DNA from: Flavobacterium shii
GTDB lineage: Bacteria > Bacteroidota > Bacteroidia > Flavobacteriales > Flavobacteriaceae
Assembly (NCBI RefSeq): GCF_025847235.1
Contig: NZ_JAOZEW010000003.1
Span: forward strand, 1 to 64,000
Length of the DNA: 64,000 nt
Reading direction: 5' to 3'
Shown here: one piece after another, positions 28,065-35,957 of the stretch
Layout of the letters: every line of letters starts with the position of its first letter
Position numbering within the stretch: position 1 is the stretch's first letter
Translations under genes and position numbers: made by a program
The notes under the pieces: generated by a model
The model's input: only the letters and a program-made list of their open reading frames with translations
Told to the model about the DNA's origin: nothing
The model's database searches: none

Positions 28065-28946
28065 ATGTCAAACGTAAATCTAATTATTGAAGAACGCGCT
28101 GCCAATATTGGTAATTTTATGGTCGGTAGATTATTGCCTTTTCGTGAGAAAAGAGCCGTTGGACCATTTGTATTTATCGACCATATGGGACCAGCACATT
28201 TAAGCGACCATGAAAACATGGATGTTCCGCCACATCCACACATTGGGTTATCGACTCTTACTTTTTTATTTGAAGGAAGCATCATGCACAAAGACAGTTT
28301 GGGTACCGAAATGGAGATTAAACCCGGAGCAGTAAACTGGATGACCGCAGGAAAAGGAATTGTACATTCTGAGAGAACGCCCGAATACTTACGTAAAACA
28401 GATAAAATGCTTCATGGTTTACAAATTTGGGTAGCACTACCAAAAGAATTGGAGCAAATGGATCCTAATTTTGTACATGTAGAAGCCAATGATATTCCGG
28501 CTTGGGAAAAAAATGGCGTTTCTTATAAGCTAATAGCAGGAGAAGCTTTCGGAAAAAAATCGCCAGTTCCAGTATATAGTCCGCTTTATTTTATTGAAAT
28601 CAAAAGTACAACGGCTCAAAAAATAAACATCGGAAAAGATTTATTTGGCGAAAGCGGATTGTACATTTTAGAAGGAAGTATAAAAAGTGGCGAACATACT
28701 TATGACCCAAAACAAATCCTGATTGCAAACGACAGTACGTTATGCGAATTTGAAATCGCAGCCAATACTACCGTTTATATATTTGGAGGAACTCCGTTTC
28801 CTGAAGAACATTTTATTTTTTGGAATTTTGTTTCCACAGATAAAGAACTAATCGAAAAAGCAAAACAAGACTGGACAGCTCAAACTTTTCCAAAAGTTCC
28901 TGGTGAAACCGAATTTGTTCCTTTGCCACAACCAAAAATGCGATAA
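28065..28946 (+). CDS. Pirin family protein (second copy)
   Basis: A 293-residue bicupin with PHPHIGLSTLTFLFEGS (metal site, about 56-72) and WMTAGKGIVHSER. The FIDHMGPAH start motif places it in the main bacterial YhhW-like pirin branch, a different one from its neighbour. Predicted cytoplasmic iron-binding protein with possible quercetin dioxygenase activity. The OsmC gene begins 4 bases after the stop. Confidence 0.92.
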   Translation: MSNVNLIIEERAANIGNFMVGRLLPFREKRAVGPFVFIDHMGPAHLSDHENMDVPPHPHIGLSTLTFLFEGSIMHKDSLGTEMEIKPGAVNWMTAGKGIVHSERTPEYLRKTDKMLHGLQIWVALPKELEQMDPNFVHVEANDIPAWEKNGVSYKLIAGEAFGKKSPVPVYSPLYFIEIKSTTAQKINIGKDLFGESGLYILEGSIKSGEHTYDPKQILIANDSTLCEFEIAANTTVYIFGGTPFPEEHFIFWNFVSTDKELIEKAKQDWTAQTFPKVPGETEFVPLPQPKMR

Positions 28947-28950
28947 ATTT

Positions 28951-29346
28951 ATGAATACGATAACAGCAAGTATTGACACCAGAAAATATCGAGCAGAAAT
29001 AAAATCGGCAAGCGGTAATATTGTTATCGCCGATGAACCACAAGAAGTTGGAGGAAAAAATTTAGGCTTCTCCCCTTCTGAGTTATTAGCATCTGCATTG
29101 GCGTCTTGTACCTTGATTACATTACGTATGTATATTGATCGCAAACTATGGGATGTTACAGAAATTAATATTTCGGTAGATTTTGAAAAAAATGCAGAAC
29201 AAACTGTTTCATTATTGACTCGAAAGATAGAAATAACAGGAAATGTAGATGAGGCTCAAAAACACCGACTTTTAAAAATCGCCAATAGTTGCCCGATTCA
29301 CAAAACCCTAACAAACACAATCCAAATACAAACAACTTTAGACTAA
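28951..29346 (+). CDS. OsmC family protein
   Basis: A 131-residue OsmC/Ohr-fold protein. The two redox cysteines of the family are present: one in LASALASCTLITLRMY (residue ~53) and one in ANSCPIHKTL (~117). Members reduce organic hydroperoxides using thiols. An in-frame ATG at 28903 would extend the protein by 16 residues into the pirin gene; the ATG at 28951 gives a normal N-terminus (MNTITASIDTRKYRAEIKS). Confidence 0.88.
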   Translation: MNTITASIDTRKYRAEIKSASGNIVIADEPQEVGGKNLGFSPSELLASALASCTLITLRMYIDRKLWDVTEINISVDFEKNAEQTVSLLTRKIEITGNVDEAQKHRLLKIANSCPIHKTLTNTIQIQTTLD

Positions 29347-29351
29347 ACATC

Positions 29352-29636
29352 ATGGAAATAGAACAAATAAACGAAGGAAGAAAAGGATATTATAAAGCAG
29401 TAGAAGACGGAAAAGAAGCTGGAAGAATGACCTATACTTGGGCTGGAGATACTAAATTTATAATTGACCACACCGAAGTAAATCCCGATTTCAACGGTAA
29501 AGGTGTTGGAAAAAAACTAGTTATGGCAGCAGTAAATTATGCTCGCGAGAACAATCTAAAAATCATTCCGCTTTGTCCTTTTGCGAAAAGCGTATTTGAT
29601 AAAACAGACGATATAAAAGACGTATTGTTTCACTAA
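29352..29636 (+). CDS. Small GNAT-like N-acetyltransferase
   Basis: A 94-residue protein of the short GCN5-related type (acetyltransferase CG family). It has the acetyl-CoA pyrophosphate loop NGKGVGKKLVMAAVNYA (about 58-74) and the C-terminal IIPLCPFAKSVFDK stretch. Substrate unknown. It starts 5 bases after the OsmC gene, last of the pirin-pirin-OsmC-GNAT unit. The track of in-frame codons upstream lies inside the OsmC gene in another frame and is not used. Confidence 0.85.
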   Translation: MEIEQINEGRKGYYKAVEDGKEAGRMTYTWAGDTKFIIDHTEVNPDFNGKGVGKKLVMAAVNYARENNLKIIPLCPFAKSVFDKTDDIKDVLFH

Positions 29637-29766
29637 TTTTTTTAAGGCCCTGAGGTGCAAAGAGATAAAGGTTTCGAACTACAAAAATGCTGAGATTCTA
29701 AGCCCAAATCTTATCAGGCATAGCGGAGTCGAAGAGCAATAATGAGTTTCAATTGCGCATAATAGG

Positions 29767-29893
29767 GAACGCGGATGACACTGATTCGGCTTTGGCGAAA
29801 ACGCGGATAAAAACGGATTTTTCTCTCATTGTTATTTTAAAAATCTGTTTTTATCTGCGTCTTTACGAAGTAAATCTGTTTCATCCGCGTTCT
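29767..29893. repeat. Intergenic inverted repeat, family A copy 2
   Basis: The left arm has AACGCGGATGACACTGATT and AAACGGATTTTT. The right arm has AAAATCTGTTTTTATC and AAATCTGTTTCATCCGCGTT. Word order and central spacing match 16584-16705. Confidence 0.75.
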
Positions 29894-29913
29894 ATTTTTT
29901 TAAAAAGTTCTGT

Positions 29914-29941
29914 AAAGGCGTACAGCAGTGCGTCTTTTTTT
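29914..29941 (+). terminator. Terminator-like hairpin
   Basis: GGCGTAC pairs with GTGCGTC (three G-T pairs) around a 4-base loop, followed by seven Ts. Confidence 0.5.
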
Positions 29942-30013
29942 ACATCTATTAAAAAAAACGAACAGTAGTTTAACCAATTTTCATCTATATTTTTAAATGT
30001 CCTCCTAATCAAT

Positions 30014-30021
30014 TATATTTG
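30014..30021 (+). promoter_or_regulatory. Probable -7 box of the adenosine deaminase gene
   Basis: TATATTTG matches TAnnTTTG and lies 21 bases before the ATG. Confidence 0.5.
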
Positions 30022-30042
30022 CATGTAATTTAAACTTACTAT

Positions 30043-31461
30043 ATGACAAGGATAATTACAGTTTTCAGTTTTTTCATAGCACAACTCTGCTTTTCACAAT
30101 CACCTGCAACTTACTTAGATAAAATAAGAAATAACGAAGCAGCCTTAACTGCTTTCTTTTCTCAAATGCCAAAAGGCGGTGATTTACATCATCATTTTTC
30201 AGGTTCAATCTATGCTGAACCTCTACTGGAAAGAGCTATTGCAGAAGATTTTTATTTGAATATAGAAACCATGCAAGTTCTAAAAACAAAACCTGCAAAA
30301 GGAAATTGGGAGACTTTTTCTTCGCTTAGAAACAGTGGAAAACTAGAATATTACAAGCAACAAATCATGCAAACTTGGTCTGCAAAAGACTATAATGGTG
30401 TTTCTGTTCCTTCTGATGATTTATTTTTTGACTCTTTCGAGAAATTTTCTCCAACTATCGACGGGCATTTTGCCGAAGGTTTAATAGAGCTTAAAAACAG
30501 AGCAATTAAAGAGAATGTAAGCTATATCGAAACACAATTAAACACAATTCTTTGTGATATGAATGTAGATGATTTAGCCGACTTTAATACAAAACTAAGA
30601 CAAGCTGCTGCCCAAAAAGACGAAAAAGCAATTTTTAAATCTCTAGATGCACTTTATAAATCATTACAAGATAAAAATGCTGTAAAATACGCTGAAGATT
30701 TCAATACTAATTTCATAGCCAAATTACATAAAGACCTAAAAATCGATGATGCAAATTTTACAATGCGTTATCAAAACTTTGTATTGCGTTTTATGGAGCC
30801 TGTAGATTTGTTCAAAAATCTTATGATTGCGTTTATCTCTGCAGACAAAAGCAAACTTGTAGCGGGTGTAAATATCGTTTCTCCAGAACATGGTGAAACT
30901 TCTATGAAAGATTATTGGTTACACATGGTAATGTTTAAATACTGCCATTCCCGTTTTCCAGATGTAAAATATACGCTTCACGCTGGTGAACTTACATTAG
31001 GATTAGTACAACCAGAAGAGTTAACATGGCATATTACTTCGGCTATTCATATTGCTGGAGCAAACAGAATTGGTCATGGCGTAGACATCGCTTACGAAGA
31101 AAACTCGTATGACTTATTGCGCTATATGGCAAAAAACAATATTCCGATTGAGATTAACTTGGTAAGTAATGAGTTTATCCTGAAAGTTAAAAACGCTCGT
31201 CATCCATTTACATTGTACAAAGAATTTAATGTACCAATAGTAATTAGTACCGATGATGCAGGGATTTTAAGAACAAACATGACAGAGCAATATGTTTTAT
31301 TAGCTAGCAGATATCAGGATGTTTCTTATGCAACTATTAAACAATACGTTTACAATAGTATCAATTACAGTTTCATTCAGGATAATGCCGTTAAAAAGCA
31401 ATTGCTAAAAGACCTTGATGCAAGATTTAAAACTTTTGAAGCTAAATTTTCAGAGAAATAA
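30043..31461 (+). CDS. Exported adenosine deaminase family protein
   Basis: A 472-residue metal-dependent deaminase. It begins with a signal peptide (residues 1-~19, ...AQLCFSQ). The catalytic motifs are complete: zinc histidines in GDLHHHFSGS (H49-H51), HAGEL with the catalytic glutamate, RIGHGVD, and STDDAGI with the zinc aspartate. It resembles the ADGF/ADA2-like extracellular branch, which has a longer N-terminal region than cytosolic ADA. It should convert extracytoplasmic adenosine to inosine, a step in nucleoside scavenging. A nucleoside permease gene is at 42361. The ABM gene follows after 3 bases. Confidence 0.9.
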   Translation: MTRIITVFSFFIAQLCFSQSPATYLDKIRNNEAALTAFFSQMPKGGDLHHHFSGSIYAEPLLERAIAEDFYLNIETMQVLKTKPAKGNWETFSSLRNSGKLEYYKQQIMQTWSAKDYNGVSVPSDDLFFDSFEKFSPTIDGHFAEGLIELKNRAIKENVSYIETQLNTILCDMNVDDLADFNTKLRQAAAQKDEKAIFKSLDALYKSLQDKNAVKYAEDFNTNFIAKLHKDLKIDDANFTMRYQNFVLRFMEPVDLFKNLMIAFISADKSKLVAGVNIVSPEHGETSMKDYWLHMVMFKYCHSRFPDVKYTLHAGELTLGLVQPEELTWHITSAIHIAGANRIGHGVDIAYEENSYDLLRYMAKNNIPIEINLVSNEFILKVKNARHPFTLYKEFNVPIVISTDDAGILRTNMTEQYVLLASRYQDVSYATIKQYVYNSINYSFIQDNAVKKQLLKDLDARFKTFEAKFSEK

Positions 31462-31464
31462 AAT

Positions 31465-31767
31465 ATGATACAAGAAGCGGCAGTTTTATTTGTAAAAAAA
31501 GACCAGGAAAAGGATTTCGAGAATGATTTTGCAATAGCAAGTCAGTATATAAGTTCTATTGAAGGTTATTTAGGTCACAATCTTAAAAAATGTATGGAAC
31601 AACCCAATAAGTATCTTTTATTGGTCGATTGGCGCAATCTCAAGGACCATACAATTGGTTTTAGAGAATCGGCAGCATATCTGGAATGGAAGAAATTATT
31701 ACATCATTACTACGAGCCGTTTCCTATTGTAGAACATTTTGAAACTGTTTTTGAGAATAAAATCTAG
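31465..31767 (+). CDS. ABM-domain (antibiotic biosynthesis monooxygenase-like) protein
   Basis: A 100-residue dimeric ferredoxin-like alpha/beta barrel protein. AAVLFVKKDQEKDFENDF, ISSIEGYLGHNL and LLLVDWRNLKDHTIGFRES match the usual ABM core. Members include heme-degrading and quinol monooxygenases, but many are of unknown function; no catalytic residue can be assigned. It starts 3 bases after the adenosine deaminase stop and is probably cotranscribed. Confidence 0.82.
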   Translation: MIQEAAVLFVKKDQEKDFENDFAIASQYISSIEGYLGHNLKKCMEQPNKYLLLVDWRNLKDHTIGFRESAAYLEWKKLLHHYYEPFPIVEHFETVFENKI

Positions 31768-31793
31768 TTAGCTTTTAACCGCAAAGTGCGCAG

Positions 31794-31841
31794 TCCCGAC
31801 GCTTCGGGATACACAAAGTACGCAATCCCGAAGCGTCGGGA
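31794..31841. repeat. Inverted repeat with 16-bp arms
   Basis: TCCCGACGCTTCGGGA (31794-31809) and TCCCGAAGCGTCGGGA (31826-31841) are perfect reverse complements with a 16-base loop. Each arm is itself nearly palindromic. It fills the gap before rlmH. Confidence 0.75.
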
Positions 31842-31903
31842 TAAAATCGGTCTAATCTTTTTAATCTGTGGCAAAAACTCAAAACAAAATATAATTCAAG
31901 AGA

Positions 31904-32377
31904 ATGAATATCAAACTAATAGCTATTGGCAAAACCGACAATAAATCGCTTCAAACTTTAATTGACGATTATACCAAGCGTTTGTCTTTTTACATCAAAT
32001 TTGATTTAGAAATTATTCCTGATATCAAGAATGTAAAAAACTTATCTGAGAGCCAGCAAAAAGAAAAAGAAGGTGAATTGATTCTAGCAAAACTAACACC
32101 AACTGATCAGTTAATTCTATTAGATGAAAATGGTAAAAACTTCTCAAGCGTTGGTTTTTCAGAAGAATTACAAAAGAAAATGAACTCTGGCATTAAGACT
32201 TTAGTTTTTGTAATTGGTGGACCTTATGGATTCTCTGATACCGTTTATAGTAAAGCGCAAGGGAAAATTTCGCTTTCGCTAATGACATTCTCACACCAAA
32301 TGGTACGTTTGTTTTTTATCGAACAATTGTACCGCGGATTTACGATTTTAAGAAACGAACCTTATCATCACCAATAA
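31904..32377 (+). CDS. rlmH: 23S rRNA pseudouridine-1915 N3-methyltransferase
   Basis: A 157-residue SPOUT-class methyltransferase (family YbeA). The knotted SAM site is in FVIGGPYGFSD (about 102-112) and the family C-terminus LYRGFTILRNEPYHHQ is intact. It modifies helix 69 of 23S rRNA on assembled ribosomes. Single gene. Confidence 0.97.
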   Translation: MNIKLIAIGKTDNKSLQTLIDDYTKRLSFYIKFDLEIIPDIKNVKNLSESQQKEKEGELILAKLTPTDQLILLDENGKNFSSVGFSEELQKKMNSGIKTLVFVIGGPYGFSDTVYSKAQGKISLSLMTFSHQMVRLFFIEQLYRGFTILRNEPYHHQ

Positions 32378-32423
32378 GGAAAGTGTTCAGTTTTTAGTTG
32401 CAGTCACTGTTTAGTATTCAGTT

Positions 32424-33050
32424 TTAACAGATAAATTCATCTATAACCATTGCAAATGATTGTAGTTTATTGATTAAGATTTTATCCTGAATGTAACTCT
32501 CAAAACTCATATTCTTATCAAAACAAAATTGCATTTTTGGTTTAACCGTAAAATCAAGACTTGCAATATAATTGAGTAATTCTTCTCTTTTAATTGTTTC
32601 GTTATTAACTCTAACCGTTTTATTGTCTTTTTCGAAAAAGATAATTAATCCATCCGATTTTGGTTTTCCAAGTTTATAGTACAATTCTGTAAAAGGTAAA
32701 AAGGCTAAATTCTTTCCGATACTATCTGCATACGAATAATAATTTTCGGCTTTTTCGTTTTCATGCGCTTTATCAGCTCGTTTCTTTTCTTGCAATTTTG
32801 CTACTTCTGGGACAACTAATCTTAAAGGCAAGCGTTTATCAATATTAAAAAGCCAATTGGTCGAAATAATACTATTTTTACGATTCACATCTGCTATAGT
32901 ATCTTTTCCTTCTGTTTTAAAGAAAATATAAATAGGCGAATGATCTTGTACATCTTTCACTACAGATACATTCGATTTTGGCAATAAAACATCTTCTTTT
33001 TTTCCACAAGAAAAAAGAATACAGACAAGAATTAAGCTAAGGTATTTCAT
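32424..33050 (-). CDS. Uncharacterised lipoprotein
   Basis: A 208-residue protein with lipobox LFSC (lipidated cysteine at residue 15) after a short hydrophobic signal. I recognise no family. The mature part is basic and lysine-rich, with a charged stretch near residues 88-102 (KLQEKKRADKAHENEKAE) and single cysteines near the C-terminus. It lies 64 bases downstream of folP on the same strand; the two may be cotranscribed. Membrane-anchored localisation is well supported; function is not. Confidence 0.75.
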   Translation of the reverse strand: MKYLSLILVCILFSCGKKEDVLLPKSNVSVVKDVQDHSPIYIFFKTEGKDTIADVNRKNSIISTNWLFNIDKRLPLRLVVPEVAKLQEKKRADKAHENEKAENYYSYADSIGKNLAFLPFTELYYKLGKPKSDGLIIFFEKDNKTVRVNNETIKREELLNYIASLDFTVKPKMQFCFDKNMSFESYIQDKILINKLQSFAMVIDEFIC

Positions 33051-33114
33051 ATTTTAAATTCTAAATTTTATTTTTTGTCACAGATTAAAAAAATTATAAT
33101 GATTTCTATCTGTA

Positions 33115-33939
33115 TTAAATTGCTATTTTATTAAACAAAGTCACACATTCCATTGCTTCTTTTACATCATGAACACGCAAAATTTTTGCTCCTTTTGTCA
33201 AGGAAATCGTGTTCAAAACTGTTGTTCCATTCAACGCTTCTTGCTGGTTTATATTTAGATTTTTATATATCATTGATTTTCTAGAAAATCCTGCCAAAAC
33301 TGGTAATTCCAAGATATTGAACAATTCCATTTTTTGCAAAACCTCATAATTTTGATCTAATGTTTTGGCAAAACCAAAACCAGGATCTAGTATGATATCG
33401 TTTATACCTAAACTTCGCGCTTCAGCTACTTTTTCGGAAAAATAAAAAAGCATCTCTTTTACAATATCGTCATAATCGGTTAAAGTTTGCATGGTTTGTG
33501 GTGTACCGCGCATATGCATTAAGATATACGGAACATTGTATTTGGCTATAACCCCAAACATTTTATCGTCTAGATTTCCACCCGAAATATCATTGATAAT
33601 TGCTGCTCCGTTTTCTATGCAAGCTTCTGCCACTTCACTTCTAAAAGTATCTATTGAAAGTAATGCATCCGGAAAATGTTGCAAAATCAACTTTACAACG
33701 GGAACAATTCGGTTTAGTTCTTCTTCTCCCGAAACAAATTCGGCACTTGGTTTACTAGAATATGCGCCAAGATCTATAAACGTTGCTCCATCGGCAAGCA
33801 TCTTTCCTACTTGTGTTATTATAGCTTCGTCGCTATCGTATTTTCCGCCATCAAAAAAAGAATTTGGCGTTACATTTAAAATCCCCATTACTTTAGGAAC
33901 TGACAAATCAATAAGTTGCCCTTTGCAGTTAATTGTCAT
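33115..33939 (-). CDS. folP: Dihydropteroate synthase
   Basis: A 274-residue TIM-barrel enzyme that joins p-aminobenzoate to dihydropterin pyrophosphate in folate synthesis; the sulfonamide target. Signature segments are GILNVTPNSFFDGG (about 19-32), LSIDTFRSEVA, AAIINDISGG, DPGFGFAKT and GFSRKSMI. Full length. Its upstream region contains a 17-bp inverted repeat shared with the divergent DUF1599 gene. Confidence 0.97.
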   Translation of the reverse strand: MTINCKGQLIDLSVPKVMGILNVTPNSFFDGGKYDSDEAIITQVGKMLADGATFIDLGAYSSKPSAEFVSGEEELNRIVPVVKLILQHFPDALLSIDTFRSEVAEACIENGAAIINDISGGNLDDKMFGVIAKYNVPYILMHMRGTPQTMQTLTDYDDIVKEMLFYFSEKVAEARSLGINDIILDPGFGFAKTLDQNYEVLQKMELFNILELPVLAGFSRKSMIYKNLNINQQEALNGTTVLNTISLTKGAKILRVHDVKEAMECVTLFNKIAI

Positions 33940-33966
33940 TTTGTATTTTGTTTAATGTTTTCTTTA

Positions 33967-34038
33967 TTTCAGGTTTAAAGTTTGAGGCTTAGAAATCAAT
34001 ATTAACTATTTCAATAACTTAAAACTTTAAACCTGAAA
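33967..34038. repeat. Inverted repeat between folP and DUF1599 gene
   Basis: TTTCAGGTTTAAAGTTT (33967-33983) and AAACTTTAAACCTGAAA (34022-34038) are perfect 17-base reverse complements separated by 38 bases in a divergent intergenic region. Confidence 0.7.
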
Positions 34039-34065
34039 CTTTAAACTCTTTCAAAAATTTATCCT

Positions 34066-34073
34066 TATTTTTG
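34066..34073 (+). promoter_or_regulatory. Probable -7 box of the DUF1599 gene
   Basis: TATTTTTG matches TAnnTTTG and lies 28 bases before the ATG. Confidence 0.45.
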
Positions 34074-34101
34074 AAGAAATTTAGACAAATATACATCAAT
34101 A

Positions 34102-34650
34102 ATGAAGAATACTTCTCAAGAATACGATAATGTAATTGCGATTTGTCGTACGCTTTTTATCAATAAAATGAAAGACTATGGTAGTGCATGGCGCATATTA
34201 AGGTTGCCTTCATTAACCGACCAAATTTTTATAAAAGCACAACGAATTAGAAGTTTACAAGAAAATGAAGTTCGTAAAGTTGACGAGGATGAAAAGGGCG
34301 AATTCATCGGAATCATCAATTATTCGATAATGGCATTGATTCAGTTAGAATTAGGTGTTGTCGATCAGCCTGATCTTGATGTAGAAAAAGCTACCGAATT
34401 ATACGATGCCAAAGTTAAAGTTACCAAAGAATTAATGCTTGCCAAAAATCATGATTATGGCGAAGCTTGGCGCGATATGCGTGTGAGTTCTTTAACCGAT
34501 ATTATATTGCAGAAACTACTTCGCGTTAAGCAAATTGAAGATAATAAAGGTAAAACTTTAGTATCTGAAGGTATTGATGCTAATTATCAGGACATGATTA
34601 ATTATGCCATTTTTGCATTGATATTAAATCCTTTGGAAACAAAAAAATAA
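34102..34650 (+). CDS. DUF1599 (Nmad1-like) protein with internal duplication
   Basis: A 182-residue soluble protein built of two copies of one helical unit. Copy 1 spans residues ~8-85 (KMKDYGSAWRILRLPSLTDQ ... IGIINYSIMALIQLE). Copy 2 spans ~108-178 (KNHDYGEAWRDMRVSSLTDI ... QDMINYAIFALI). The DYGxAWR and INYxIxAL motifs repeat about 100 residues apart. The family is called DUF1599 or nucleotide-modification-associated domain 1; its biochemistry is not established. It precedes the BT_3928 gene by 29 bases, a common pairing in Bacteroidota. Confidence 0.85.
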   Translation: MKNTSQEYDNVIAICRTLFINKMKDYGSAWRILRLPSLTDQIFIKAQRIRSLQENEVRKVDEDEKGEFIGIINYSIMALIQLELGVVDQPDLDVEKATELYDAKVKVTKELMLAKNHDYGEAWRDMRVSSLTDIILQKLLRVKQIEDNKGKTLVSEGIDANYQDMINYAIFALILNPLETKK

Positions 34651-34679
34651 ATTAAATTTTTTTAATTAAAAAAAACTTC

Positions 34680-35780
34680 ATGAAAAATATAATTACACAA
34701 TTCTCAAGATTATTTGTTGGCGTATTATTCATTATTTCTGGATTAATAAAACTAAATGATCCCGTTGGATTCTCTTATAAATTGGCAGAATATTTTAGTG
34801 AACCTGTTTTTAATATGCCATTTTTAGAGCCATTAACTTTAGGGTTAGCTCTATTTTTAGTAATCTTAGAAGTAGTTTTGGGTGTAATGTTACTTATTGG
34901 ATACAAATCCAAAGCTACAATCTGGAGTTTATTAATCCTGATTATACTTTTCACATTCCTTACTTTTTACTCTGCTTATTTTGATGTAGTAAAAGATTGT
35001 GGTTGTTTTGGTGATGCTTTGCATTTAACGCCTTGGCAATCCTTTACAAAAGATATTGTTTTACTATTCTTTATTTTAATATTGTTCATTAATAAAGAAT
35101 TAGTCAAACCTTTATTTAGTAAAAGCGTTCAAAATATTGTTGCTTATGTAAGTATCATTTTGTGCATTTTTATGGGAGTTTGGGTATTGAATCATTTACC
35201 TATAAAAGACTTCCGTCCTTACAAAGTAGGAACTAATATAGAGAAAGGGATGGAAATTCCTGCTGGTGCTCCTCAATCTGTGGTTGAAATGATTTTTATT
35301 TACAATGTAAATGGTGTAAACAAAGAATTCAAAGAGAAAGATTTAATGTCTATTCCGGAAGGAGCCACTTTTGTAGACAGAAAAGACAAAGTAATCACTG
35401 AAGGTTATGTACCACCAATTCATGATTTCACAATGACTAAAGACGATATAGATCATAAAGATGAATTACTAAAAGAGCCTAAACTTATGATTTTTGTTAC
35501 TTATGACTTAACACTTTCTGAACCATCTGGAATGGAAAAATTAGAAAAATTAAATCAAGAAGCTAAAGCAAAAGGATATAAAGTAATTGCTATGACTGCT
35601 TCGGGTCAAGATGAAATTGCTAAAGCAAAAGAACAATACAAACTAAATGTTGATTTTTATTTTTGTGATGCTACAACTCTTAAAACAATCGAAAGAGCTA
35701 ATCCTAGTATTGTAATTTTAAATAATGGAACTATTACTCAAAAAGTACATTATAACGATATCAAAGATTTAAAGTTATAA
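34680..35780 (+). CDS. BT_3928 family membrane protein (DoxX/MauE-like plus C-terminal thioredoxin-like domain)
   Basis: A 366-residue protein. Residues ~1-145 have four hydrophobic segments of the DoxX/MauE type (LFVGVLFIISGLIKLNDPVG at the start; DCGCFGD near residue 105 between segments). After a fifth segment (about 153-173) the C-terminal half is periplasmic and beta/alpha like thioredoxin (KLMIFVTYDLTLSEPSGMEK, KGYKVIAMTAS), but lacks a CxxC. MauE-like proteins support disulfide chemistry; the role here is unknown. It is in line with the downstream thioredoxin gene (36929). Confidence 0.85.
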   Translation: MKNIITQFSRLFVGVLFIISGLIKLNDPVGFSYKLAEYFSEPVFNMPFLEPLTLGLALFLVILEVVLGVMLLIGYKSKATIWSLLILIILFTFLTFYSAYFDVVKDCGCFGDALHLTPWQSFTKDIVLLFFILILFINKELVKPLFSKSVQNIVAYVSIILCIFMGVWVLNHLPIKDFRPYKVGTNIEKGMEIPAGAPQSVVEMIFIYNVNGVNKEFKEKDLMSIPEGATFVDRKDKVITEGYVPPIHDFTMTKDDIDHKDELLKEPKLMIFVTYDLTLSEPSGMEKLEKLNQEAKAKGYKVIAMTASGQDEIAKAKEQYKLNVDFYFCDATTLKTIERANPSIVILNNGTITQKVHYNDIKDLKL

Positions 35781-35833
35781 AAATTGAATAATCATAGTTT
35801 GATTACAAAACTTTAGATTGCAACAGAAAAGTT

Positions 35834-35915
35834 AACCATGTAAGTGATGTAAATCTATTCAAGTTTTACATAGATTAGTCACACCTATATCTCTATTTAC
35901 ATCACTTATATGGTT
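35834..35915. repeat. Intergenic inverted repeat, family B copy 2
   Basis: AACCATGTAAGTGATGTAAAT starts at 35834 (arm to 35853 shares its form with 18053) and its partner ends at 35915 (TTTACATCACTTATATGGTT). The ATG inside TATATGG at 35910 is part of the repeat and is not a start codon. Confidence 0.75.
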
Positions 35916-35957
35916 CCAAACATCAAACCCAATAACACTTCTTACTTTAAAGACATA

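Larger units (their letters stand above)
29637..30042. other. 406-bp intergenic region with repeat, terminator and promoter
   Basis: No gene. It contains a GC-richer patch of unknown origin (29640-29750), family A repeat copy 2 (29767-29893), a terminator-like hairpin (29914-29941) and the promoter of the adenosine deaminase gene. Confidence 0.6.

Noticed and set aside
29753..29968. 71-codon open frame on the plus strand
   Set aside because: It lies within the family A inverted repeat and a terminator; the translation has no protein character.
35910..35957. Upstream start for the exported hydrolase
   Set aside because: This ATG is part of the family B repeat arm; the start at 35958 gives a normal signal peptide.
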